This document shows positions 37,757 through 51,000 of a stretch of DNA of 64,000 nt, piece after piece. Every line of letters begins with the position of its first letter. The first letter of the stretch is position 1. The position numbers were made by a program, and so were the translations under genes. The notes below the pieces were generated by a model, which did no database searches, had not been told where the DNA came from, and worked only from the letters and a program-made list of their open reading frames with translations. This DNA comes from Solenopsis invicta. Its lineage: Eukaryota > Arthropoda > Insecta > Hymenoptera > Formicidae. The DNA lies in NCBI RefSeq assembly GCF_016802725.1, contig NC_052679.1, positions 4,092,001-4,156,000 of the forward strand, in the 5' to 3' direction.

Positions 37757-39187
37757 TCTCGCGGCTATCGCGGGTTTTCACAATGACAACTCATATTCCG
37801 CGAGATCGTCGAGGATGTCACAATAATCGTAAGCGAAAACAACCCTACTGCGACAGGTTATACAGGTTATACTTGGTTACAATTATGCATGCGTCAGCGC
37901 AATCCTGCTGCGCACGCGCGACTAACCAGCGACTCTCAATCGAGAAGGACACCTCAAGTCGGAGTTATCGATTATTAACTGGATCGAGAGATCAAAATTT
38001 GAATTTGAATTCAAATGAAAATGCATGTAAAAAAGATATAATCTCTTATACAAAAGATATTATCTCTGAAAAATGTTACAAATCTAAAAAAAAATACAGC
38101 TACAATTCTTTATGAAAAAAAGCTTAAAAATTCAAATTATAATAAAACATGAGCAACGTAAACGACGGCATAATTAAAATTTGCAGTTATTCCATTTGTT
38201 AATTCTGGGATTATTATGCGAATAAATGCGTCCATACATTTATGCGATGACGTTCATGCTGAATAGATGCATATTTATTGCCCCGTAGAAACTTTCGATC
38301 GTATAGATAGCCAATAAATGCATATGGATTTATGATATCATCAACATGCACAAAAGAAATATATATTTTAGTTTCAAAAATTTAATAATGCATGCTTCAC
38401 ATATTTGTCTTTTCTCTTACATAATTTTCCTTTTACGAGTGTCTCTCTCTCTCTCTTTCCCCTATTTCATTTATTTTTAACGCAAAGTGCGAAACGTGCA
38501 ATGACGCAGATAGCCCTTTCTCTATAGCGCAAAATTTCCCTGTAATAAAATCGAAAATCACTTAGAAAGATAGAATTGCTCTTACCTATTACCTTCTTAC
38601 TTTCTACACGCTCGCTATGATTACGTAGAATATTCGCAACTACATCCTACTCCCCTAAGTCACTGGCGTAGAATCTGAAATAATTCTCGACCACCTACGT
38701 AAAAATCATTGCTTGAAGAATATCAATTATAACTTCATAAAAAACATATAAAAATGCTGTAAAAATACAACATACAATTTTTCACGAATAACAATAAATT
38801 TTTGCACGAAAATGCGCATGGCTTCACACAGACAGATGACAATGCATTTTTCTTTTCCTACCGAAATGAAAACAAGTCGACATCTATGCACACGAGAAGT
38901 TTGCACCCGGCCGTTAGCGAGTTTCGAACTTCGGGCATTATGCCACCTACCAAAGCGATATCCGGTCGTTATCTCGTCGTTCGTGCGATCGAATCATGAG
39001 AACAGAGGGGAAGAAAAGATTGGCAGTTTCGAGATTGGCACATTCGAGATTGGCACATAGATCCCGGTGAGCGAACGCGAACGGAGACTTCCGGCTTTTC
39101 CACAGTCGCGAAAAGTCACGAGTCGCGATCGCATCGTCGAATCGAACTGATAATCGGGCCAAAGAAGAGAAGAACACGGAACGTCAA
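37757..39187. other. Divergent spacer between KCTD3 and the odorant receptor
   Basis: About 1.4 kb, more GC-rich near KCTD3 and AT-rich in the middle, with a CT run at 38,440-38,460. It should hold the KCTD3 promoter and 5' UTR and the receptor promoter. Near 39,017-39,059 there is a short tandem repeat. I see no coding exon. Confidence 0.65.
39017..39059 (+). repeat. Short tandem repeat upstream of odorant receptor
   Basis: About 2.6 copies of a 15-16 bp unit TTCGAGATTGGCACA occur, the first copy with CAG in place of CACA. It ends about 130 bp before the receptor ATG and so lies in the proximal promoter or 5' UTR. Confidence 0.75.
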
Positions 39188-42100
39188 ATGGACGCTGATA
39201 AGGAATACGACGATTTAATCAAGCACATCAAGAGAATGGGCAAATTCATTTCAATTTGGCCTTTGGAGAGGGATCCTCCAACCAACGTAAAACTGTTCAG
39301 GATTTGTCACGTGCTCTGGTTCTTTTTCGTAGTATGCAAAATTAATATTTTACTTTATTAAATGAAGAAAAATTTTAAGATAAAGAACGAAAATTTACTT
39401 TCGTTAGTAACAAATAACTTTATAATTAAATTTCTCTTGTAAGCTTTTCTCTTAGATTCTTCATAAATGAATTATGATTGTCATTAAATTCACTTATACA
39501 AATTAGATAAATACTTTTAAATCTAATTTAAAAAATTCAACGTGATTAACATATAGCTCATCGCAATAAGTGTCGCCGTGACGGTTGATTTAGTTCGCAA
39601 CATTAACGATTTGGATAATCTGACAGCATGCGCTTTAATGGCCTCCACAACTTATCTCAGCATAATACGTCTCACCGTTTTCTCAACTCATCAAAAAGAT
39701 ATGCTGTACGTGGTCGAGACTATGAAAAAAGATTGGGTTTGTTCATCTTACGAAGACAAAGCTTTTCTAAAGGAGAAGTGCCTTTTTGCGTTTCGGGTTG
39801 CAAAATGCTTCTTAATTATGGTAACTATAACCACATTTTTCTTCGGATGCTCGCCAGTTTTAGAGGTACGTACAAGAAGTTAGATATTTAATATTTCTGA
39901 TAATTTATGGCACATATAGACTATCTCAAAAAACCCAAAAATTTTATCAGAAGCAATAAAAGTATTTTGAATTTGAATTAAAAATTTCCACTTTCATAGA
40001 AGAAATTTACAGTTAAAAGAAATTTTTGTTCAATTTTTTATTTTCAGTGTTGAATATTTTAATAATATTTTCAAAGTTCTCGTTTCATTGTGTGTGATAA
40101 CATTACGAATTTTCAATTTTATAATAATAAAAGATCTATTATTTTGAATTAAATATGAAGTGGCATTAGAATACCCTTCAGTGATAAAGACTAAGATTTC
40201 TCCAAGCTCCCAGCTTATTGCTTCAGAACTTCGTACTTCTCTCTATATAACTTTTTAATTGACTTCGTTATTAAATTGTACCTGTAGAGCAATTAACTGC
40301 GGAAGTTTTCTTTAAATCTAACTGCCTATTTTCTTAACAAAACGCTGTTTAACGATAAATTGTAACTTCAAGATGTTTATAAAACAAACGATTTTTAAAC
40401 GAGAGGTATTACTCTCGTAATACCACAGACGTCCATTCCGCGTGTCGCATTGTTACGCGGATTGGACGTATGACATGGCAACATAAATTACGCGATGATT
40501 AATGCTGACATTTGTAGCTTTCCGAAATCCTATTTTTTCTGTTTTGTAAAGTTCTCCCGAAATTGTTTATTACCGCTTCACAAATGCAGCGGTAGGACCC
40601 TTACATGGAGAATTGTTTTCCGATGGTCGTTTCGCTTTACGAGCCTTTCGAAAACACCTGCACAACTACGCACGCGTACGTTACGTAAACGTTAATCCCT
40701 TCGCCGTATTTATTTCCCCGATAAACAGGTAATTAAATTGTTAATAAATTATTAACAATTACGGAAAATTAATTTGAGTTGGAGGGGAATATGATACGAT
40801 ACAATGATAATCAATACTGAATAATATAATTAAAAAGGCAAGGTAGTCATAAATTCCACAAATAATTATCAATTATCTCATTTTCTGTTTTCGGTCGAAT
40901 TATAATCCTTACATAACCGCGATAAGAAGATAATTAACTATAATAAGAGATAATTGAATATCTAGCAGGATGTATTTAAATTTTGTAAAAGAATTCGACT
41001 GCATTTGCATTTAGAGAAAGTGATATATAGGCACACATTTATATTTTATTCATTTAATAACTTTGTTATTGAAATTTAACGACTGTATTCAACAAAATTT
41101 TTTTATAGACTCACAGTTATAAAATATTTATTATTTAGGACATGGTTTATAAAAATTTGACAATACTGCATAATGAGTTAAAAAAGAACAGGGGTGCTAG
41201 TACGGACTTCTACAAAAATAAATTTGAAAATTAGTTTTGTTTAAAAAATATTACAGTATTTCATTACAAAATTATATATTTTTAATTTTCCATTTTTAAA
41301 TTTTTCTGCGTTCGGAAACATTAAAGATACATTTTATCCTTTTTATTTAATGTTAAGCAAGAATAAAATAATATCTTTCTGAACGCAGCCTGATCTGCGA
41401 TTCTGATCTCAAAAAAATTTTTATTTACTCGACTAGATGCATTTCCTTGGAAAGGAGAGAATGTTCCCCTGCCGTGGTTATTTCTTTGCCAATCAAATGG
41501 TTTCACCCTTCTACGAGTTGCTTTATGTCTTCAATATAATGGCCGCCGTTTTTAGTTCAAGTACGATAATGGGTGCGACTACTTTTAACTTTGTCGCAGT
41601 AACACACGGATCAGTGAAATTCGCGCTACTGCGAAGGAAGCTAGAATTAATAAACAACAATGATCCAGACGTTGACGGAGCAATGGTCGACTGCATTAAG
41701 GATCATCAAGACGCTATTACGTAAGTTTATATTTATATTAGACATAATAAGATCAAATTTGTTGTTAACGTGTCAACAATTTGAGAAAAAACAATTTTTA
41801 AAATAATTCTCGAATGAAATATGAAGAACATTTGAAAAACATTAGCAACTAACTGCACACTTATGACACGATACAAAAATCGCATATTATATATTATTAA
41901 TGTAAAATTTGTTCATGATATTTATACAGGGTGATTATTGATGAATGTCCCCACTTTTTACCACAGGAGCACGCATTTGTAATTTCTAATATAATAATAT
42001 GTTAGAAATACGTATTCGTCGGTAAATCATGCTCCTATGGTAAAAAGTTTCATTAATAATCACCCTGCGGGGGACATTCATTAATAATCACCCTGTATGT

Positions 42101-43518
42101 ATTTCCTGTAACTCTTGTCACTTCTCTCCATTTTAGTTTCGCGGATACGCTCGAAAGAATCGTGAACATCTTGACGTTAGCGCAGTTTGTTATCAGCAGT
42201 GGTATGCTTTGCTTCGCGGGATTTCAAATTACTGCGGTAAGTTCATTTGCTAAAAGATTATAAAAATACCATATTGCCAAATGTTATTTTAGATGGTGAA
42301 AAACGAGGAACGTTTGATGCAATACATAATGTATCTGAGCGCCGCTATCCTCGAGCTTTTTATGTTCAGTTTTAGCGGAAACCTGTTAATAGACGAGGCG
42401 AGTATTCTAATAATTACATATTATTCGATCAAAGCTGTGAGAAGCTCAATAACCAAATAGTTATTTGAGTTAACTTTCCATCTATAATTAATCGGTTAAT
42501 TTTAATTATGAATTGTGTCATTACAAAGTTCGTTACTTGGAACTGTCCCACAGCAAATGGCATAACTGCACACGCATAAATGTAAAATTGTCTGAAACCA
42601 ATCCAGCCGATGCTTATGTTATGCTCTGTAAATCAAAATGGCGACTTTATACTAGATACTCATTGTTCGAGACAATTGTGCTACGTTATGTCTAGATTCT
42701 ATGCATTTTGTGTGTGTGACAGGACTTATTGCTAAAGTAAAACTTAAAATTCATCGTAAAGTTGTGAATCGAATTAACAGTACGATGCAAAATTGCAATT
42801 TCTTTTTCCGCAAAATTTCTATGTTTTACCAATTCATACATTATAGTCATTATATAAGCAAGTTTTCATTTGACGTGGATTATTAGATACCACGTATCAG
42901 ATTGCGCGCGTATCGCACAATTGCACGAGTTTTAACGAGCGATGGAAGACTCAATGCACGATAATCGTATCGACCGATTACCAACGCATGTATCTTCATT
43001 AGTACACAGTTCGTTGAGCTTACAATCGCCTGTAATTAATTTACGGCCCACGCTTGTAACGAACCAGAGCAATGCCGTGGGCGAGTCGGCTTACTGTAGC
43101 TGCTGGATCGGCAGCACTTTCGGTCGCAGCTTGCAGATCGTGATGATGCGGTCGAAAGTTCCTTCCAAGATCACCGCCGCAAAGTTCTACAGTATGTCTC
43201 TCGAAAGCTTCGCTCGAGTGAGTGGATTATTGTGTCAAACAATATCTAAATTTAATTTTCGGCAATGTAACCCAAGATCTAATTACAAAATTATCTAGTG
43301 TAGAAATGCTGATACTGGCAAACAATTTTACCAAAGTTTTAGCTAGACAAAAATATTAAATATTCGCTAATAAATTAATTAAGCTATTTCAATTAATTTT
43401 CAATTTATAATATTTAACTTGCTTTATAATACAAGCTATAATAAACAATTACATATTGCAGGTACTCAGTGCATCTTTCTCCTATATAATGGTTTTGTTG
43501 AGCAGAAAAGAGCACTAA
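39188..43518 (+). CDS. Insect odorant receptor (7tm_6 family)
   Basis: Insect odorant receptors are ligand-gated cation channel subunits with inverted seven-helix topology that work with the co-receptor Orco in olfactory neuron dendrites. Exons are 39188-39331, 39557-39865, 41437-41720, 42137-42236, 42293-42397, 43068-43217 and 43462-43518, in phase, giving about 382 residues, which is typical. The N-terminus has the common start with a conserved Trp-Pro (FISIWPLERDPP). The hydrophobic segments alternate as expected. The C-terminus is diagnostic: ITAAKFYSMSLESFARVL then SASFSYIMVL before the stop, matching the family's last two helices. Intron 5 appears to use a GC donor (GAG then GCGAGT). 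Intron 3 carries a 169 bp foldback element. The gene looks intact. Subfamily and ligand cannot be told from the sequence, so no symbol is given. Confidence 0.93.
39866..41436 (+). other. Intron 2 of the odorant receptor
   Basis: A 1.57 kb AT-rich intron between the exons ending at 39865 and starting at 41437. It contains a small GC-richer patch around 40,420-40,700 but no supported exon. Confidence 0.7.
41927..42095. mobile_element. Foldback MITE, Tc1/mariner-like, in receptor intron 3
   Basis: The ends are CAGGGTGATTATTGATGAAT and the inverse of ATTCATTAATAATCACCCTG, continuing through GTCCCC/GGGGGAC, so the terminal inverted repeats are about 27 bp. A TA dinucleotide flanks each side, as for Tc1/mariner target duplication. 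There is no coding capacity. An inner pair of arms (GGTAAA and its inverse) lets most of the element fold on itself. Family assignment is inference from the TA and CAGG ends. Confidence 0.8.
42398..43067 (+). other. Intron 5 of the odorant receptor, probable GC-AG type
   Basis: The preceding exon ends GACGAG at 42397 and continues GCGAGT, a GC-type donor. The next exon starts at 43068 after ACCAG. Both are in phase 0 and the protein continues smoothly into the conserved SNAVGESAY segment. I see no GT donor nearby that keeps the frame. Confidence 0.65.
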
Positions 43519-45083
43519 GAAGCAGCAACATTTATAGCAATCGTAGCTCTATTTCATAGAGAATACGTTAGTTGTTCCGCTAGATCGAAAATATCATGCG
43601 CAGATCAAAGTGGAATCCCGCTTGAAAGTCGCGGCGTACTTTTAAGATAGCATAAAAGACGGATGAAACGCTTCAAAGGAATCGGGATGAAGGCCATGCG
43701 CGGCGAAATGGAATACGCGTATAAGGGGGAACGAGCCGCGATGACCCGTAAGAACCTTCTTAGCCGGCTGTATGTGTTCTCTTCGTTAAATATGAGAGAC
43801 GTTCCTCCCTCGCAGGCACAGCAAATTACCCACTGATTAATTCCCCGCCGATAGAGCCGCGTTAAGCCGCGGTCGTCACCACCGCGCAACACGGTAACCC
43901 AGTAACTCCGTTAAACACCGAGACATGCCACTGACTATGCCCTCGTTGTACAGGGGTAGCGTAATCAACGATACCGCAACAGCAACGATTTGTCCTTGCC
44001 CGTTCTACCGAGTTCTGTCTGCCAAATTATACGACGATTCGTAAATCGCGGCTTGTTCCACAATAAGAAATTTAAATGGCCAATTTAAAAGCGCACATCA
44101 GTTATAAGTATTTTTTGGACTACGTTTTATTCATATAGAGTTAAAGTTAGACTCTCTAAGGATCTATTGTATATTCCGTTCAAGTCTTGTAATATTATAT
44201 ATTTTTTAAAGACTTCGGTCGTTCAGTTCTTGTATTTATAAATCGAATGCATAAATCTTTAAGACTCTTAGATCTTTCCATTTCTCCAATTCATAGATTT
44301 TCTTAGACGTTCATATATTTAGATCTTTGGGCACGCTCGTGCTTTTGAAGTGTTAGATCTTTGAACTCTCTTAGCTTCGAAGTTTCCGAAGCCTTTATAT
44401 TTTTAGATTCTTAAGCACTTAAGTACATAGATCTTCAAATCTGACATCCTTGAGCACTCGGCTACAGCGAGCACTTAAATTTCTCAATTCTCGCATTCAC
44501 AAATCCCTCGTACCTCTGACAGCAAGCTCGACGTAGCAAGTTGCCTGAAATCGTTTCTTCCAACTCCTAATCGTGACTACTATCCGGCGTTTTATGGAAC
44601 GCCATGTACACATAATTCACCGGCGATTCGCGGTGTTCTCTTTTCCGTACTGATGTCGTCGGGGGCAAGGAATCGGGTAACGTCCAGGCGAAATGGCACA
44701 GTGAGTTCGACCGAGGCTCTCACTAAAACTCGCTCGTTCGCTCACTCGCTCACTCTTGGTGGGGTAAACCACGAAGCGGGATGGTCTCGGGAGCGACTCG
44801 AGGGTATTTTCATCGCGGCAGTGCAACACGTGCACTCAGTACTACTGGTGCACGCATTTGTCTCGATCACTCTTTACCAGCTCACGTTACCAAATTTGTG
44901 GCGGTCAGCGGGTGCATTCGACCTCCGTTAGTGGATTGTTTCCGTGCATTTTGTCGTTTAACTTCCAAACGATGATCGTCGGATAGCGATCTGTACTTTG
45001 GTGCGATCGACGGTTCCACATTGGAGAACATCAACGAGATGTAGACAGTCGGACGCCAACATTGTTACCCGCGAGATGTTAAT
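43519..45083. other. Spacer and probable 5' region of the kinesin gene
   Basis: A GC-richer patch spans 43,600-43,950 without a recognisable exon. From about 44,110 to 44,530 there is a degenerate repeat array. From 44,600 to 45,083 the sequence is CpG-rich with CTCG repeats and probably holds the kinesin promoter and 5' UTR. I see no further gene. Confidence 0.55.
44110..44530. repeat. Degenerate AGATCTTT-type repeat array
   Basis: Blocks resembling TTAGATCTTTGAACTCTT recur roughly every 15-30 bases with much divergence, for example near 44,270, 44,322 and 44,355. Related blocks appear in the kinesin introns. It looks like decayed simple-sequence DNA rather than coding sequence. Confidence 0.5.
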
Positions 45084-48000
45084 ATGGCGAACATCAAGGT
45101 GGCCGTGCGCGTAAGACCGGTATCTGTTAGGTGAGTGCAACACAGCTTTTGATTTTATTTATAATATATTTTACTTTTTGTGAATATCTAAATCGTTCGC
45201 TAAATAATAAGCGCAAACAAAGTTTAGAGAGTAACTGTAATATCTGTAATAAATATTATCATGTTATTTGTTATATAAATTTCAGTTATTTTCACATCGA
45301 TTGTATTTGTGTAGTTTTAGAAATAAAAATAATGGAAAATCAAACTGATGAAAGTGTAACTTAAGAATATTTTTAATAAAAGAGATATTTGATGATGAGA
45401 TATTGGAGAATTTTCTAATAATATAAAACAAATAAAGTAGAACAAAACAGCAAGGAAACAAGATAACTTTGATATGATTTATAACCGAAATATATTTCGA
45501 GCAGTGCGGGTCGTTAACGGAGCTAAAAATATTTGAGTTTGTTTTGTATTAGAGTTATGTACCGAGTCTCTTCAGTTAATAAAATTGAAAAAATAATAAA
45601 AAAAAATAAATAATTTCCTTTTACCATATAAATTAAATTTTAATTAATATAACGACTTAATGTTGATCATAAATATCCTACAATTTGACTATTTTTTTCT
45701 CGAACGCATTTAACAAAAATTTAAACATGTATTCTTAAAACTGTTTTGAAAATCATCATAGCAAAAAGAATCATATAATCTCTCCTTTAACGCTTTTGTA
45801 AATATCAAAGTATATCGATGTAGGTCAAGGCTTGCAGACTTTCTTCATTATTCTTTTCTGTATTTGCGCGTAACGTTGGTACGTAACATTTTAAGAAGAT
45901 AAACCTGTTATTTTCGAGCATCAGTACCGGGGCAATTATTATAACAATGACGCATAATAAACTGTAATGAAAAAATTTAATCGGTCGAACAATAATAGGA
46001 ATACCAAAGTAATGACAAGACTTTGTCTCAACAAGTACCTAATACGTACGCTAGTGAGGGTCAAGGTTTACGACTCGGCTGTGCTTCAAAAAATATTTAC
46101 CTCAGTTTGTTATACCCTTCGCAGCTATACTTATTTGAAATATTGTGAAAAAATCGCATATAATTCTTTCAGATTTTGTTCTTAGATTTGTAATCTCAAG
46201 TCTTTGATCACTAAATCTTTGGAATAAAATGTATTGTAGGCTCATGGGTCATTTTGGGAAATTTTATTAATTTCCAGGCCCCCTTGGTCTTTGTATGAGG
46301 TTTCTGAATTCCATCTTTGCATCTGAACATTTTTACACCTTCGAATTCTCAATTTACGCACTCGTGCGCGGCCTCACTCGGTGCAAACACTTATGAACTC
46401 GTTTCTATACTTAGACTACTAGGGTGGCGGCAAAAAGACGACACCGCGCGTTCGTTCGCGAGCAGTAGAGGCGACCGAAGCGGAGTCACCGGAAGCGCAA
46501 ACGAAAGCAATTGAGCGTCGAGAACTTGAGGACCTTCTGTGAAGCTTTCTGTTGCGAGTTATTGAGCATTTATTTGCGCTAGAAATCGTAATTAAAGAGT
46601 AATTTATTGCGCCGCGCCGGTAAACTGCACATTAATCGAATAATTTAGGAATGGTTGTAAATATTTTCTTTCTGTCTCGAGATATTTGAGGGTTTGGTTG
46701 ATTCTCAAATATTTTCGTAATATATCTCCTTTTTTCTTATAAATCTTAAATTATTTTTCTTCTTAGAAAATGATATCAAGAGTTACGCGCAAACGATGTA
46801 AATAACAATTTTAATAAAAGTTCCGTTTCTTGAAAAATTGCTTTTGAATTTTTAAAATCCATCCTTCCGTACAAGTGCACGAATCGAGTGCAATCGGTAT
46901 TTAAACTTTCACCGCGGATATTTAGAGGTGCGGAATGGGGTCTCACGAAATTCGTTTGCAGCAGGAAATGAATGATTTCGCGCCTTCAAGTGTATTACAC
47001 GTGGCCATACCAAGAGTGTTTAAGTTTCTTAAACTTCATTTAGATACACATACACACGTGTAAATTATTTTTGCTCGAGTAGAAATAAAAAGAAACCAAA
47101 TTTTTCTCGTGTATGCGATTATTAAAAAAAAAATTTGAGAAAGATAGATTCTTTAAAATAATTTAATTAATAAATATTTGAAAACTTCTCAAAGTTTTAA
47201 TTCTTTTATAAATTTTTCTCAAATCTTTAAATTCGTAAATCATGAAATTTTTGTACTCATGGATCTTTCAGTTTTTATATGAAGTGCAATCTATGAGAGA
47301 TTTTGTAAGAGATTCCTCTTTAATAATCAAAATGGATCTTATAACTTGGAAATGGAATTATAACTTTTCGTTTTCTCTTGCATTGAAGTACTTGATTTTA
47401 ATTATAAAATTATTGTACATTTCAATACAAGAGAGAACGAGGAATCAGTTCATAATTAATAAGATCCATTTTAAATACGAGGCTATGTTTAGTTTTATAA
47501 AACTAAATTTAACAAATTACGTTTATTTCACAATCAGTTACCTCACTCTTGCATCGAAAGCTTCAATTTCCTTCGCGACTAAAGAGACGCGCCGATATTT
47601 CTCTCAACTAGCCGAGGTCGCTTAATGATTCCGAGAGCGGATTCCTTGCCGAAAATACTTCCATTGACTTAACGTGGGGTGCGACCGCATGAGAGATCGA
47701 GAGCGGGACTATGACTTTGTGATGGGGCGCAGGGCGACCTTACTAGTTGACAGCTGGCGCATCTGTTCCGTTTATAGTTGCCTTCGCTTGACAGGTATGC
47801 GTGTATCGTCTCTCTAATGCGTTGGCATTGTTATTTTCGTACTACGGCGCCGTAAAACGTGAGAATCGAAGGGGACACGCATGTCTCTTTTTTATATCAT
47901 TAGGCATACGCGTCGACCAATACGGCCCAGTGAAATTAATTCCTTAAGTTCATTGTGTAATAATAATTAAAAAAAAACTCGATGCAACACGGAAAGAACA

Positions 48001-51000
48001 ATTTTTTTAGTGCAATGTAATTATTTTAATGATCCAACATAATTACTTTCATATCTGTATTTTCAACAAAATCGTTCTTTCCATTTCTTTTAGTAAAGAG
48101 CCTAAGAGAAAAACGGCAAAACGGCAAATTCTAAACGTAAAAGAAGCCAAAAATTTAAGAAGATAAAAAAATTTAAAGATTCGAAAATCTAAAGATTTAT
48201 TAATTCAAATTGCTAATTGTAACTATCTATAAATTTTTGTAGACTGACTTTGAGGAAGAAAAGTGGAGCCGCTTGGGCGGGGAGAGATCATCATTGAAGC
48301 TTAGTAAAAATAATACTTCTTACGTATTTAGCTTGTCAACAATCACGTTGGAAGCAATCTGCTTCTAGCGAGCTTCTCTAGTAAGCGATTAAAGTGCAAA
48401 GACAAATAAACGGAGCTGAGATAAGAATCAACAACCGCGCTCTGCATCATCTTAGTATCATAAATCCTATAGAAATCTGTTGCGCGTATCCTAAAGTGGG
48501 TCGACTTTTGAAATAAATCTATTCGTTAATATTATGACATTATTTTATAGGTTTACTTTACATTTACAATTTTATATTACGTCACATGTATTATATCAGA
48601 TGTAACGAAAAATTGATGTAAGGATGCAGATAATCACAATCGGCAAGATTATAGATACTCAGGATCCACTCGTGTTGTACAGATCTCTTAATCCCAAAAT
48701 ATGCCGTTTTTGACATTTATTAGTTTTTTTAAAGGTGCACGGATGTGTCTTCGTAATAGGGACAAAAACTTGGATTTCATATAAGCGAGGCGTGGCACGA
48801 AATCGTACCGAAGCGTCCAATTAGAACGAAAACAAGTCTAATAGGGCCGACAGAATCACGCGAAATTTAAAGCACTGGAATGCTTTTCTTCGCGAATGCG
48901 CTACATGTACGAAGGTAATCGCGCTTCTAACCTATCGTGTCACGCAAAATACGATGTCATACAACACCGACTGACCTGAAAACGCGACCGCCCATAATTC
49001 ACGATATAAACCTCGTTGCTCTCGAGACTTGTTGCACGTCTTTGGGAAGACATCCTTTGAACCTATAAATCTATTTCTCCAACATATTTTCGGATCTCCA
49101 CAGTCCTCAATTTTTATTTCTCTTATTAGATATCTCAATTGTATTTTAAATCATTCAGTATTAATTTTTCCTGTTTTTGAAAATCGTAAATGTTGAGCAG
49201 TTTTTCGATGATTGTATTTTTTTCTTAAGGCAAAATCGTTGACATTACAAAAAGAAATTCAAACGTATCCATTGTTAAATTGCTAATAAGTTTTGATCTG
49301 CGCGTTAAATGCAAATTTATTAATTCGATATACAGTGTTGCAAACAAAATGTTACTTGTCGCAATTCTAAAATTAACGAAATACTTGTTACTTTTAGAAA
49401 AGGAGATAATTTTTTTATAAAACAGTCGTAAACGCGATCAGTTGCGCGGAATGCTTTGAGAAAATCGGGCAAAGCTCTCTATAGAATAACAAGGGGGGCG
49501 CACACCCCCGTGTGAACGCACGGTCGCATGCATCATCGCTGCTGTCGCTGCCGCCACCGCTTTTCGATGAATCGATTCCGATCCACGAAGCATGAAAAAA
49601 TGTGCTTGGCAAAAAAGGATGAAATAAAAAAAAAAACGGCGACGGGAGAGTCATGTAACACACATGCAGACGAGGAAGGTGGAAAAACGATACCGGCTTC
49701 GAAAATGTTGGCGTAGCTACTTGCAATGCTTGCATGCGTTTACCGTCTCCCCCTCGCAAATATTTGCGACGGTACCATTCGTTATTTTTCATTTGATCGT
49801 TAAACCAGCCGACTTCGCAAAATCTTGAAAAAAAAAAAAAAAATCAATTTTAAAGTTCCAATACCATGTGCTTTGTTCGCCTATCTTTAGTCACATTCTC
49901 AGAACACAAAAAATAACTCTATAGAAATTTCAAGTTTTCTTGAATACATAAATTTCTAGATTTTTAGATTTCAAAATGTGTTGCTAAATTTTTTTAAATA
50001 TAGGTATATGTATATATCTAATCATTAATGCATTCAAGTAAAATATATGCATCATCAATATATAAGTATTTATTATTTGCAGGGAATTAAACTTCACGGG
50101 GTCTGCGGCGGTAGTCCGCACGGAATCGAAAGAGATTTCTCTGACAAATTTGAAAGTATCGTCGAGCAAGGTCGGGGACAGTCGCGAGAGAACTCGAAGA
50201 TATGACTTCGATTACTGCTTCGATTCATCGGATCCTGAAGCGAAGAATTACGCCACTCAAGAAATGATCTACCAGACACTGGGCCAGTCTATCTTGGACG
50301 TCATGTTCTCTGGTTACAATTCTTGCCTGGTGGCTTACGGACAGAGTGCATCGGGTAAAACCTACACCATGATGGGCACAAAGGTACACAACCATGACGT
50401 TGTTTCATCATTATCGCTTTCAGCTGAATCACCGTTGGAATTTTATGAACGATTCATATGTAATTTCGGAATTTTTGATTGCATAGATATAATATAAACT
50501 GCTCACGCAACATATTAACATAATTTTAAACATTTTTATTAATTTTAAACTTCAAATGCGCTTTATATATATGTATATATGTATAGTATAATAAATTTAT
50601 TTGACGTAGATTCTCCATAATCGGTTGTATGAATAATTGAACATTTTAAGCGTAGCTTATTTTGACTTTGTAATGAGACGTTACGAAACACAGATACATG
50701 CATTAAACGATAATTTATAAATGTATATTAAGAACTATTATGAAACGTTATATCACGTATCATTATATCTTAATGAAATATTAATATCAATGTTTGTTTT
50801 AATTCCTAATTAAAATAATGTGAAAAACTCGATTATTGAACAGTAGATACACTTTTAATCTTATAAGAGAAGAAAACTCCTGGATCGCCTTATACTAAAA
50901 CAAAAGTTATTTACATTATCAAAGTAAATTATGTCAATATAAATTCAATATTGATTTCTAATATTATTTTTATCCAAGGAGTTTTTATCAAAGTTTCATT

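Larger units (their letters stand above)
45131..50082 (+). other. Intron 1 of the kinesin gene
   Basis: A 4.95 kb AT-rich intron. It contains degenerate AATCTTT-type repeats at about 46,190-46,370 and 48,120-48,250, a foldback element at 47,329-47,472, a weaker one at 47,991-48,082, and an A-run near 49,830. I see no additional kinesin exon that would keep frame, although an alternative 5' exon cannot be excluded. Confidence 0.7.

Noticed and set aside
43605..43892. A minus-strand frame of 95 codons after the odorant receptor
   Set aside because: No start context, splice signals or recognisable similarity; it lies in a GC-richer patch where chance frames are expected.
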